Positions 17,532 through 25,686 of a stretch of 39,176 bases of DNA are shown here, one piece after another. The notes beneath the pieces are model-generated. The model saw only the letters and a program-made list of their open reading frames with translations, did not search any database and was not told the origin of the DNA. How positions within the stretch are numbered: position 1 is the stretch's first letter; each line of letters begins with the position of its first letter. The position numbers and the translations under genes were made by a program. The stretch comes from a bacterium. GTDB lineage: Bacteria > Bacillota_I > Bacilli_A > RF39 > UBA660. The stretch covers positions 1 to 39,176 of the forward strand of contig JAUNMG010000012.1 in assembly GCA_030531905.1 (NCBI GenBank), read 5' to 3'.

Positions 17532-18836
17532 ATGAAATATTATTGTATAGGTATCAAGGGTACAGGTATGTCAACACTTGCCCAAATATTATATGATTTA
17601 GGTAATGAAGTATCAGGATATGATGATGCTAAAGACTATAAGTTTACTGAGGAACATTTAAGACAAAGAAATATTAAAATATTTTATGATCAGTCAGCAG
17701 AGCTTTCTAAAGATACAATTGTCACTTATTCTGTTGCTTGCCCTTTGGATCACAAAGAGTTAGTAAGAGCAAGACAACTTGGCATAACTATTAAAAAATA
17801 TAATGAAATAGTAGGTGATATTACTAGTTTATTTGAAGCAATTTGTGTTTCAGGTACACATGGAAAAACAACTACAACATCAATTATTCGTCATATTTTA
17901 GAAAAGACAGTTGGTTGTAATTATTTTGTAGGATCAGGAGACGGGAAAGTATCAAAAGATAATAAATACTTTGTTATTGAGTCAGATGAATTCAATCGTC
18001 ACTTTTTAGCATATCATCCAACATATACAATTATTACAAATATAGAACGTGAACACTTAGAATGTTATAAAGATATTGATGATATTAGAAATACTTTTGA
18101 AAGTTTTGCAAATAAAACTAAAGACTTAATTGTAGTATGTGGTGATAACGAGGAAATAAGAAAAATAAATTATATAAATAAGCCAATTTACTATGGTTTT
18201 AATGAAGATAATGATGTTGTAATAAAAAACTTACAACTAGATGAAAATGGTTCTAAATTTGATTTATATTTTAATAATGAATTGTATGGAAATTTTATGA
18301 TTCCTTTATATGGAAAACATATGGTAATGGATGCAACTGCTGCAATCATCATTACTAAAAATATAGGTATTAAAAAAGAAGATATTTCTAAATCTTTAGA
18401 AGATTTTGAAAATGCTAAGAGACGTTTTGCTATTGAAAAAGTAGGAAATACTATTTTAGTTGATGACTATGCTCATCATCCAACAGAAATTAAAGTTACA
18501 CTAGAAGCTGTAAAGCAAAAATTCCCACATAAACATATAGTAGTAATCTTTAAACCTAATACTTATTCTAGAACGAAAGATTTTACTGATGAATTTATTG
18601 ATGCTTTGCAAGTAGCAGACAAAGTCTTTTTAACAGAAATTGATTCAAACAGAGAAAAACAAGAAGATTATCCAGAAGTTAATTCTTCATTAATTACAAA
18701 TAAAATTAAGGATGCTGAGATTATAAGTGAGGATGATTTAAAAGATTTAGCTAATTATAAAGATTCAGTTATTTGCTTTATGAGTTGTGCCTCAGTCTCA
18801 CATCTAATAGATAAAGTAAAGGAGATTTTAAAATAA
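17532..18836 (+). CDS. murC: UDP-N-acetylmuramate-L-alanine ligase
   Basis: Adds L-Ala to UDP-MurNAc in peptidoglycan precursor synthesis. The 434 residues have the N-terminal nucleotide-binding motif GIKGTGMSTLA (7-17), the Mur-ligase P-loop SGTHGKTTTT near 108, the central SDEFNRHF near 153, and the C-terminal DDYAHHPTEI near 316, which is characteristic of MurC/Mpl. Length fits MurC. GAAAGAGGT precedes the ATG. It lies 53 bases after proS and ends in a terminator overlapping its stop, so it is probably the last gene of the T-box operon. It shows the organism makes a cell wall. Confidence 0.93.
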   Translation: MKYYCIGIKGTGMSTLAQILYDLGNEVSGYDDAKDYKFTEEHLRQRNIKIFYDQSAELSKDTIVTYSVACPLDHKELVRARQLGITIKKYNEIVGDITSLFEAICVSGTHGKTTTTSIIRHILEKTVGCNYFVGSGDGKVSKDNKYFVIESDEFNRHFLAYHPTYTIITNIEREHLECYKDIDDIRNTFESFANKTKDLIVVCGDNEEIRKINYINKPIYYGFNEDNDVVIKNLQLDENGSKFDLYFNNELYGNFMIPLYGKHMVMDATAAIIITKNIGIKKEDISKSLEDFENAKRRFAIEKVGNTILVDDYAHHPTEIKVTLEAVKQKFPHKHIVVIFKPNTYSRTKDFTDEFIDALQVADKVFLTEIDSNREKQEDYPEVNSSLITNKIKDAEIISEDDLKDLANYKDSVICFMSCASVSHLIDKVKEILK

Positions 18837-18847
18837 ATCTCTTTTTT
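18822..18847 (+). terminator. Terminator of the hisS-murC operon
   Basis: GAGATTT (18822-18828), 6-nt loop, AAATCTC (18835-18841), six Ts. The 5' arm is inside the last murC codons. Confidence 0.85.
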
Positions 18848-18967
18848 CATATTTTCCCATAATTGCTTGATAATTATTCTACATTTTTCTAGTATCATAG
18901 ATTTAGAAAAGGAGGTATGATAATTATAAGGGTTTCATAAAATTTTCAAAAACAAAATAAAATTACA

Positions 18968-18976
18968 TGTTATACT
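18968..18976 (+). promoter_or_regulatory. Extended -10 promoter of the two-component operon
   Basis: TGTTATACT: an extended -10 (TGn plus TATACT at 18971-18976), 20 bases before the response regulator ATG at 18997. No convincing -35 is seen. Confidence 0.55.
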
Positions 18977-18996
18977 ATATGTAGTAGGTGATTTAG

Positions 18997-19656
18997 ATGT
19001 ATACAATATGTTACGTAGAAGACGAGGCTGACCTTTCTGTCTTAATAAAAACTTATTTAGAAAAAGCAGGTTATAAAGTTGTTTGCTTTGAAAAAGGATT
19101 AGATGCAATTAACTATATAGGAGAAAAAGTTGATCTTTGGATTCTTGATATTATGCTTAAAGACGGTGTTAGTGGTTATGACATAATTAAAGAAATCAGA
19201 GAAAAAGATTTAACTACACCGGTTATTTTTACATCAGCAAGAGACCATGACCTAGATAAAATTTTGGGTTTAGAACTAGGAAGTGATGATTATATTACTA
19301 AACCTTTCTCACCAAAAGAATTAGTTTTAAGAGTAAATAACATTATTAAAAGAGTTTACAGTAGTAAAGAAGTTAATGTTATAAACTATTTAGATTATGT
19401 TATAGATATTAAAAGAAGAAATGTTTTTCTAGATAAAAAAGAGATAAAACTAACTACTTTAGAATTTGATTTATTACTTTTATTTATCAAAAATACAGAT
19501 AAAAGTTTCTCCAGAGAAGAGATTTTAAGTGGTGTTTGGGGAGATGATTATTTTGGTTCAGATCGTGTTGTTGATGATTTGGTCAGACGCTTGCGTAAGA
19601 AAATGCCTAAACTAAATATAAATACTATTTATGGATATGGATATCGTCTTTCATGA
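18997..19656 (+). CDS. OmpR/PhoB-family response regulator
   Basis: 219 residues. The receiver domain (1-115) has the acidic pair in VEDEADL, the phospho-acceptor Asp51 in LWILDIML, Thr/Ser in FTSARD near 80, and Lys in YITKPFSPKEL near 102. A winged-helix DNA-binding domain (about 125-219) ends with IYGYGYRLS, the typical OmpR-family C-terminus. It overlaps the kinase gene by 4 bases (ATGA). Target genes are unknown; the SDR gene downstream lies beyond a terminator. Confidence 0.92.
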   Translation: MYTICYVEDEADLSVLIKTYLEKAGYKVVCFEKGLDAINYIGEKVDLWILDIMLKDGVSGYDIIKEIREKDLTTPVIFTSARDHDLDKILGLELGSDDYITKPFSPKELVLRVNNIIKRVYSSKEVNVINYLDYVIDIKRRNVFLDKKEIKLTTLEFDLLLLFIKNTDKSFSREEILSGVWGDDYFGSDRVVDDLVRRLRKKMPKLNINTIYGYGYRLS

Positions 19657-20927
19657 GATATATAAAAAACAAATTAAGTAGACAACTTTTATTTTTAATA
19701 GGCATAATCTTTGTTATTGTTTTTATTTCATTAGGAATCGTTCTTCCACAATTACTTTTAAGTGTATCAGAAAATAGTATGTATACGTATTTAAGTGAAC
19801 CATTAAAAGTTATAGAATCAGATGTAGATGATAAACTTTTAAATACTAAAGTTGCTTACTTATATATCATTAATAACAGAATAGTTATGAATGATAATTT
19901 TGATACCTTAAAGGGAATTGATAATCCTGTTAAAATCCTACCTAAAATGAAAAAACAATATGGCAAATTTTTATATAATCACCAACTATATTATTATTAT
20001 AAAATTGAAGATAACAGTGGTACTAAGATTGCTATCAGTGATGATAGTTATATCATTGAAGTACGTGAAGAAATATTAAAAGCAATCTTTCCAATAATTT
20101 TAATAACTTGTCTTTTAATAGGAACAATCCTAGTTTTATGGATTTCTATTATAGTTAGAAAAATAGGTAAGTTAAAAAATAAAATAGATAATATCGATAA
20201 TTTAGATTATCCTCATACAATTGATTTTACAATTGATGATGAGATTAAATCTTTGGCTCTTGCAATAGAAGATATGCGAATAGGACTAATTAATCAAGAA
20301 AAATACAGAAATCAGATGTATCAAAACATTTCTCATGATTTTAAAACACCGCTTACAGTTATAAAATCATATATAGAGGCTGTTCATGATGGTATTGAAG
20401 ACAAAGATACTGCATTAAAAGTAATTGAAGAACAGTCTTATAAACTCGACCAAAAAGTACACTCACTTCTTTACTTAAATAAACTTGACTATCTAAAGAC
20501 AAGTAAAAATATAAATATAGAACAAGTTGATATGAAAAAGATTTTAGAAGATGAAATAGAAAAATTTAAATTTCATCGTAAAGAAATTAAATTCATATTA
20601 GAAACTGATAAAAAATCAAAATATTATGGTACATATGAACATTGGGAAACTATTCTTGATAATTTGCTAAGTAATTTTATGAGATATACAAAAACTACAA
20701 TTAAAATTACTGCTAAACAGAATAAATTAGTTTTATATAATGATGGTGATAATATCGAAGATGAACTGTTAGAAGCTATATTTACACCATATCGTAAGGG
20801 AATTAAAGGTGAATTTGGACTAGGGCTATCTATTGTTAAAAAAACTTTAAATATTATTGGTTATGATATTTTAATAAAAAACGAAAAAAGAGGTGTTTCA
20901 TTTATAATTTCAAGAAGAAATTCATGA
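19653..20927 (+). CDS. Membrane sensor histidine kinase
   Basis: 424 residues. Two membrane segments (about 11-33 and 144-166) flank an extracytoplasmic sensor of about 110 residues. Then comes a HAMP-like linker, the dimerisation/phosphoacceptor helix with His228 in NISHDFKTPLTVIKSY, the N-box ETILDNLLSNFMRYT near 333, and the G-box GEFGLGLSIVKKTL near 390. The start ATG overlaps the regulator stop, which makes this a cognate pair. The signal it senses cannot be inferred. Confidence 0.9.
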   Translation: MRYIKNKLSRQLLFLIGIIFVIVFISLGIVLPQLLLSVSENSMYTYLSEPLKVIESDVDDKLLNTKVAYLYIINNRIVMNDNFDTLKGIDNPVKILPKMKKQYGKFLYNHQLYYYYKIEDNSGTKIAISDDSYIIEVREEILKAIFPIILITCLLIGTILVLWISIIVRKIGKLKNKIDNIDNLDYPHTIDFTIDDEIKSLALAIEDMRIGLINQEKYRNQMYQNISHDFKTPLTVIKSYIEAVHDGIEDKDTALKVIEEQSYKLDQKVHSLLYLNKLDYLKTSKNINIEQVDMKKILEDEIEKFKFHRKEIKFILETDKKSKYYGTYEHWETILDNLLSNFMRYTKTTIKITAKQNKLVLYNDGDNIEDELLEAIFTPYRKGIKGEFGLGLSIVKKTLNIIGYDILIKNEKRGVSFIISRRNS

Positions 20928-20945
20928 ATTTGGATTTCTTTTTTT
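20915..20945 (+). terminator. Terminator after the histidine kinase gene
   Basis: AAGAAAT (20915-20921) / ATTTCTT (20934-20940), followed by Ts to 20945. The 5' arm lies in the last kinase codons. Confidence 0.6.
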
Positions 20946-20970
20946 GGTTATACTATAAATGGTGATATCA

Positions 20971-21762
20971 ATGAAAATTTTAATAGTAGGAGCAACATCA
21001 GGTATAGGATATAGTTTAGTAAAGTTTTTAGCAAGTAAAGCTAATCTTGATATTTTTATTGGAGTACATTACAAGGAAGAAATAATACCGTTAAAGGAAA
21101 AATTAATTCATGATGGAATAGTTGCTGAAGTTGTAAAATTAGATGTATGTGAATCTAGAGATAGACTTAAGATAAATTCTATTAATCCAGATTGTTTAAT
21201 AGTCCATGATGGAGTAGGTAATGGTGGCTCAATCTTGGAAGAAGATATAAGTGTTTTAAAAGATAATTATGAAACTAATGTTTTTGGAAATTTTTCTTTA
21301 ATTAAACAATTTTATAACTTAAAGAAAAAGAATAAGGAAAAGGGAAAAATTTTTGTAACTTCTTCACTTGCTTCTATAATACCAATTCCCTTTTTAGGGT
21401 GTTATACATCTTCTAAAGCTGCTATTTCAATGCTTTGTAAAACTCTAAGACAAGAACTATTATATCTTAATAAGAATATTACAATTACTTTGATAGAACC
21501 CGGTGCATATCTAACAGGATTTAATCAAGTTATGATTGATAATAAGGATAAATTTACTAATTTTGATAGTGAAATATATAGAAATAGAAAATTTATTAAT
21601 CGTATTCAAAGAAATATATTTTTCTTAGTTGAAAAGAAAGATTATACTGATTTGGTTAAAAAAGTAGGAAAAGAAATATATAAAGAAAAACCAAAATTTA
21701 GAATTAGAAGACCTATAATACAGAGTGTTTTTATAAAAATATATCTTATATTATTTGGGTAA
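20971..21762 (+). CDS. Short-chain dehydrogenase/reductase (SDR family)
   Basis: 263 residues from ATG 20971; GGTGAT at 20962-20967 supports this over the in-frame ATG at 20959. Classical SDR features are present: the NAD(P)-binding GATSGIG at 7-13, catalytic Ser region TSSLASI near 132, and the YTSSK motif near 150 (Tyr and Lys of YxxxK). The end (KFRIRRPIIQSVFIKIYLILFG) is hydrophobic and may touch the membrane. Substrate unknown; some members of this shape act on sugars or lipids. Confidence 0.8.
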   Translation: MKILIVGATSGIGYSLVKFLASKANLDIFIGVHYKEEIIPLKEKLIHDGIVAEVVKLDVCESRDRLKINSINPDCLIVHDGVGNGGSILEEDISVLKDNYETNVFGNFSLIKQFYNLKKKNKEKGKIFVTSSLASIIPIPFLGCYTSSKAAISMLCKTLRQELLYLNKNITITLIEPGAYLTGFNQVMIDNKDKFTNFDSEIYRNRKFINRIQRNIFFLVEKKDYTDLVKKVGKEIYKEKPKFRIRRPIIQSVFIKIYLILFG

Positions 21763-21786
21763 TATTTAAAAAAGTTCAAAAAAGAC

Positions 21787-21815
21787 TTGATAATATTTCA
21801 AATATTTGATATATT
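21787..21815 (+). promoter_or_regulatory. Promoter of the tRNA-Met gene
   Basis: TTGATA (21787-21792), 17-bp spacer, TATATT (21810-21815); 17 bases before the mature tRNA 5' end. Confidence 0.75.
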
Positions 21816-21832
21816 TAATGTGCTTGTTAAAT

Positions 21833-21909
21833 GGCGATGTAGCTCAGTTGGCTAGAGCGCTCGGTTCATACCCGAAAGGTCGTGGGTTCAACTCCCTCCG
21901 TCGCTACCA
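21833..21909 (+). tRNA. tRNA-Met (anticodon CAU), elongator type
   Basis: 77 nt with a full cloverleaf: acceptor GGCGATG / CGTCGCT, D-arm AGCTCAGTTGGCTAGAGC, anticodon loop TTCATAC within CTCGG/CCGAA, T-arm GTGGGTTCAACTCCC with the TTC motif, discriminator A and encoded CCA. The paired G1-U72 end and the similarity to Firmicutes elongator tRNA-Met argue against the initiator (which has C1-A72). A CAU tRNA could also be a lysidine-modified tRNA-Ile, but the overall body fits Met. Confidence 0.93.
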
Positions 21910-21920
21910 AAGTGAGTATA

Positions 21921-21948
21921 AACTAACTAGTGATAGTTAGTTTTTTTT
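21921..21948 (+). terminator. Terminator of the tRNA-Met gene
   Basis: AACTAACTA (21921-21929), loop GTGA, TAGTTAGTT (21934-21942), T run to 21948. A 9-bp perfect stem. Confidence 0.92.
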
Positions 21949-21949
21949 A

Positions 21950-23091
21950 AGTAACAATAATTTTTTAATTAAAAATACAAAAGTTACTAAAGCAATTTTA
22001 GAAAAAGTAGATTCAATTACAAGAACAATAAAATATGATGCTTCTTTTGAGGATTATGAGAATCTATTAAAAAATGAAGCTGTTTGGTATTATTTTGAAT
22101 CAAAGCATAATTTAAGTATAGGTGAAAATGAATTAGTAAAAAACTTATATCAACTATATTGTATTTCCAACGATATTGATTTTCAAGCCTTTGATGAAGT
22201 AATAGATGAACAAGAATCTGTCATTGATAAATATAATGAAAATGCATATACTGAAGATTCTGTCGCAACATACTTAAGGGATATTAATAAAATACCTCTA
22301 TTATCTAAAGAGGAGGAAAAAGAATTAGCTATAAGAATAGAAAATGGCGATAGTGAAGCTAAGGAAAAGTTTATAAATGCAAACTTAAGATTAGTTACTT
22401 CTGTTGCAAAATACTATAGATGTTCTAGTCTTTCCTACCTTGATTTAATCCAAGAGGGTAATATTGGACTTATGAAGGCAGTAGATAAATTTGATCCAAG
22501 TAAAGGATATAAATTTTCAACATATGCGAGATGGTGGATAATGCAGTCTATAAATCGTTCAATAAAGACTAACGATAGAACAATTAGATTGCCAGAACAT
22601 ATAGCTGTTAAGTTGCATAATTATAAAAAATCTAAGTTAAGTCTTGCTGATAAAATAGGCCGATTCCTACTTCTTCTGAAATCTCTGAATATTTAGACTT
22701 ACCAATTAGTAAGGTTTCACAATACGAATCATTTTTATTAAAAGAAAGCAGTCTTAATTCGACTTTTGTAAAAAATGATGAAGGAAGTGCTGAATTAGTT
22801 AATTTTGTTGTTGATGATAAGCAAAACATTGAAGATATAGTGCTTGATAACACTTTAGAAAGAGAAATAGAAGATCTATTACGTGATTTAGATTCAAGTG
22901 AAAGGGATATTGAAATTGTTAAATACAGATTTGGATTTAAGGAAAATGGCGGTGAGTGTCTTACTCTCAATGATATTGGAAATATGTATGGAATAACAAG
23001 AGAACGTGTAAGACAGATTGAAGAAAAAACTTTAAGTAAAATTAAATCTAAAGCCAAAAGAAGAAAACTTAAAATGTATTTAGAAAATTAA
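21950..23091 (+). pseudogene. Sigma-70 family (RpoD-like) sigma factor gene, no start codon and a one-base frameshift
   Basis: From 21950 an open frame without any ATG, GTG or TTG until 22472 encodes sigma region 1.2 (DSVATYLRDINKIPLLSKEEE, from about 22258), region 2 (NLRLVTSVAKYY, LIQEGNIGLMKAVDKFD, KFSTYARWWIMQSINRSI) and early region 3. At about 22660 one base is missing: the reading ADKIGR runs out at TAG 22696, while the match continues in another frame as IPTSSEISEYLDLPI and on to region 4 (LTLNDIGNMYGITRERVRQIEE), ending at TAA 23091. Only 22472-22696 and 22840-23091 would be called as separate short ORFs. It begins directly after the tRNA terminator, as if truncated there. Probably a dead second primary-like sigma factor. 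Confidence 0.85.
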
Positions 23092-23116
23092 AAAGTCGTA
23101 CAGGGCTTTTTTTTTT
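23091..23116 (+). terminator. Terminator after the sigma-factor pseudogene
   Basis: AAAAGTC (23091-23097) / GGCTTTT (23104-23110) with one G.T pair, then Ts to 23116. Confidence 0.7.
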
Positions 23117-23166
23117 AATAATAATGTGTTATCATTGATAATAGAAAAGAATAGGAGGATTTATAT

Positions 23167-23829
23167 ATGGTGGACTTTAAGTATGATTTTTCATTTTTAA
23201 TAAAGATGATTAAATTTGTCTTTTTACCAGTTTTAGCTGTAGTTATCTTAACTGCTTTTATTATTTTTATTTATTCAAAGAAAGTGAAGAAAAAAGATAT
23301 AAAACGCTATAATTACTTAGTTGAATTTTGGACTACGTTATTAGCAATTATGGTTATAGGATCATTATCTGCAGTAACAATAGGATTTTCTGTTTCTTTA
23401 TCTAAATCTATTAAAATGTATAATTTAGTAGAAGGACATGAAATTATCTATTACATGGTTTTATTAGTTCCAGTAATACCATTAATATTTTTATGTGTTT
23501 ACGCATATAGGATTATTATAGTATTAATTAATAAACCTAAAAAAGAGAAAAATATAGAAATACCTCAGGATGAGATTGTTCCTGAACCAAGTGTTATCGA
23601 AAAAGATGAGTTAGATAATAACATTAATAATGAAGTTTCAACAAACACTGATGATTTTACTCCGCCCTTGGTTTTTTCTGGTAATGTTCAAACAAATGAA
23701 GAAAAAGAAGAAGATAAGATTGATAATTTGAATGAGAACGATACTATTGTTGAGGAAGATAATAATTTGGAACAGATTAAAGAATTAGATGAAACATCTG
23801 ATACATCAGAAGAAATAGAAGTATTATAG
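23167..23829 (+). CDS. Unknown membrane protein with an acidic cytoplasmic-type tail
   Basis: 220 residues; TAGGAGG at 23152-23158 before the ATG. Three hydrophobic segments (about 14-37, 55-80 and 95-118) are followed by a Lys-rich stretch and a roughly 95-residue tail rich in Glu, Asp and Asn (for example NEEKEEDKIDNLNENDTI). The tail is probably disordered. I do not recognise a family. It is 9 bases upstream of another membrane protein gene, likely one transcript ending at the 24346 terminator. Confidence 0.6.
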   Translation: MVDFKYDFSFLIKMIKFVFLPVLAVVILTAFIIFIYSKKVKKKDIKRYNYLVEFWTTLLAIMVIGSLSAVTIGFSVSLSKSIKMYNLVEGHEIIYYMVLLVPVIPLIFLCVYAYRIIIVLINKPKKEKNIEIPQDEIVPEPSVIEKDELDNNINNEVSTNTDDFTPPLVFSGNVQTNEEKEEDKIDNLNENDTIVEEDNNLEQIKELDETSDTSEEIEVL

Positions 23830-23838
23830 GATTGTTAT

Positions 23839-24354
23839 ATGAAAAAAGAAAAAAGCCCTGTATTAGTCATTTTATGTATTGTTTTTCTCTCTTTATTTAT
23901 TATACTTCCACCAACTTTTAGAGCTATAATTCCTAGAACAATAGTCGAAGATAATAATGATTCCTCTTCAAATCCTAAGCTAGTTATTATCAACTGTAAT
24001 AAAATATATCCTAATGAATTGTATCAAGTTAATTCAAAAACTAAATTTGTTAATAATACTTCAACTAACATAATTACGTATCAAAAACTAGAAACGTTAC
24101 CTGATAATTATGTTTCTTCAACTGTTAGTGATGTAGATGAAACAAATGCAACAACTGAAATTGCTTATTTTAAAAATCTTGTAGAAATTAAAATGGAAGA
24201 AAATGAAAATATGGTACGTTTCACTATTGATAATAATCTTATCAACAATAATCAAACAGATACAACCTTAGTTAATTATTTAGCAGCAAGTCCAGATATG
24301 CAAAAAACAAATTATGAAAACTTAGGTTATACATGTAATAAAATGGAAAGCTAA
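23839..24354 (+). CDS. Unknown secreted or membrane-anchored protein
   Basis: 171 residues with a basic start (MKKEKS) and one hydrophobic helix (about 8-28), then a polar beta-rich region with SKTKFVNNTSTNIITYQKL and VRFTIDNNLI. It has one Cys pair candidate (INCNK near 52 and YTCNK near 166) that could form a disulfide outside the cell. No recognised family. Cotranscribed with the upstream membrane protein; its end overlaps the convergent ger gene by 4 bases. Confidence 0.6.
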   Translation: MKKEKSPVLVILCIVFLSLFIILPPTFRAIIPRTIVEDNNDSSSNPKLVIINCNKIYPNELYQVNSKTKFVNNTSTNIITYQKLETLPDNYVSSTVSDVDETNATTEIAYFKNLVEIKMEENENMVRFTIDNNLINNNQTDTTLVNYLAASPDMQKTNYENLGYTCNKMES

Positions 24355-24368
24355 TTGCTTTCTTTTTT
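24346..24368 (+). terminator. Terminator between convergent transcripts
   Basis: GAAAGC (24346-24351), loop TAATT, GCTTTC (24357-24362), six Ts. It spans the stop codons of both converging genes and may act in both directions, though the minus-strand T run is weaker. Confidence 0.8.
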
Positions 24369-25121
24369 GATGATGTTTTTCATAATATTAATAATTAGGC
24401 TTAAAGCTATAGTATATTCAAATAAATAAATAAAAGAAAACAATTTATCTAAGTGATTTACAAAGTTAAAAAATGTAATAGTTTTTAGAATAGATATTCC
24501 TGGGTAAGAATAGGTAAGAGGAAGTTTAGTTCCAAGTGTTCCAATAACAAGTAAAATATCAAAAAATGATGAACAAGAACCTATGATATATCCTGTAACA
24601 ATATTATTCTTTCTAATATAGAATAAAACAAAGACTAATAAATATGGTAAATAGCTTATTCCAAAATTATTAAATTTAACAAAACTTTCATAATTTCCTA
24701 CTTTGATTAAAGAAATTAAACTAATAGAAATAAGTAGAGCTATTACAATAAAGATAAATAAAAATATTTCACTAATAGAGGCAATTGTTTTAATTTTATC
24801 TTTACCAATTATATAAGAAATAGTAAGAAGAGAAAGTCCTACAGAAAGATAATTATTATATCTGAAATAATTAATATTTATAAAATTAGTAGCGTTAATT
24901 AATATAATTGTAAATATAAGTAACATAGAAATTAAATATAACCATTTAAATAGTTTTGTTTCTAAAATATTTATCTTTATTTGTTTCATTATAATAATTA
25001 AAATAAGAATAGAACTTGCAGTTAAAAGATAAGAATAGATATTTGTAAAAGTATACATATTAAAAAAACATCTTGTTAAGAAAAATGAAAGAGCAATCAT
25101 TGATAAATCTTTTCTAGGCAT
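24351..25121 (-). CDS. Short GerB-type (GerAB/GerKB) spore germination permease-like protein
   Basis: 256 residues with about eight hydrophobic segments, against about 360 residues and ten helices in GerAB proteins of the amino-acid permease superfamily. The region SYPGISILKTITFFNFVNHLDKLF resembles the 'YP.l.llr.i..gdfleRlD' segment of GerAB proteins, and the gene follows gerA- and gerC-like genes. It starts inside the gerC-like gene (8-base overlap, ATGCCTAG), indicating coupling. It may be a shrunken but expressed receptor subunit or an eroding one. In germinant receptors this subunit binds the nutrient. Confidence 0.6.
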   Translation of the reverse strand: MPRKDLSMIALSFFLTRCFFNMYTFTNIYSYLLTASSILILIIIMKQIKINILETKLFKWLYLISMLLIFTIILINATNFININYFRYNNYLSVGLSLLTISYIIGKDKIKTIASISEIFLFIFIVIALLISISLISLIKVGNYESFVKFNNFGISYLPYLLVFVLFYIRKNNIVTGYIIGSCSSFFDILLVIGTLGTKLPLTYSYPGISILKTITFFNFVNHLDKLFSFIYLFEYTIALSLIINIMKNIIKKESN

Positions 25122-25686
25122 TATTATTACCTCCTAATTCATCATATTTATAAAAAATTAATCTTTTATTTTTATCAATCTTAACTATTGGAATCTTAAT
25201 TTTCTTATTTTCTAGTTTAGCTTTTTTAATACTACGTAAGGTAATGTTATCTTTTATAAGATTATTTACATATTTATAACTATTATTATATTCTAATATT
25301 TTAACAGGATCAGTTTCACTTAAGATGATATTAAAATTATCTAAATCACTCTTTAAAAACTTATCTAAGTCATAGATGATGTTAGCATCATCAGTCTTAA
25401 TAATAATATTTTCTAAGTGTTCTAAGTAAACTTCTTTAGTAACATCTTCTTCTAAATTATAAAAAGCATGTTGTAAGCTATTACTTGTATTAGTATAGTA
25501 TTTAAAATTTTTAACTACTTTATTATCTTCACGCTTAGGGATTATTTCTTGGAATGTTACTTTATAATTTTCTTTTTCTTTAACAATACTTATATTTGTG
25601 ATAATAGCTAAATTATTTAATTCAATATAATTCTTATTACCAATAAAAATAATTAAAAATATTATTACATAGCTTATCTTTTTCAC
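25114..25686 (-). CDS. Short GerC-type germination protein lacking the lipobox Cys
   Basis: 190 residues from a GTG at 25686, sharing one base with the upstream gerA stop. The N-terminus ISYVIIFLIIFIGN leads into ELNNLAIITNISIVKE, which aligns with the 'dR.Ei.dLAivtgigiD' start of GerAC/GerKC lipoproteins. Those carry a lipobox Cys where this protein has Gly-Asn, so lipidation is not expected. It is also about half the usual 370-400 residues: the N-terminal domain is kept and the C-terminal domain is missing. It may be tethered by the uncleaved N-terminal helix. Confidence 0.6.
   Translation of the reverse strand: MKKISYVIIFLIIFIGNKNYIELNNLAIITNISIVKEKENYKVTFQEIIPKREDNKVVKNFKYYTNTSNSLQHAFYNLEEDVTKEVYLEHLENIIIKTDDANIIYDLDKFLKSDLDNFNIILSETDPVKILEYNNSYKYVNNLIKDNITLRSIKKAKLENKKIKIPIVKIDKNKRLIFYKYDELGGNNNA

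Noticed and set aside
18917-18940. Seven-codon leader peptide (MIIIRVS) before the response regulator
   Set aside because: AAGGAGG is only about one base from the ATG, too close for efficient initiation, and no attenuator-like structure follows.
22632-23057. 141-codon minus-strand open frame
   Set aside because: It lies opposite the sigma-factor region 3-4 sequence, which has clear family motifs, and its own product has no recognisable features.
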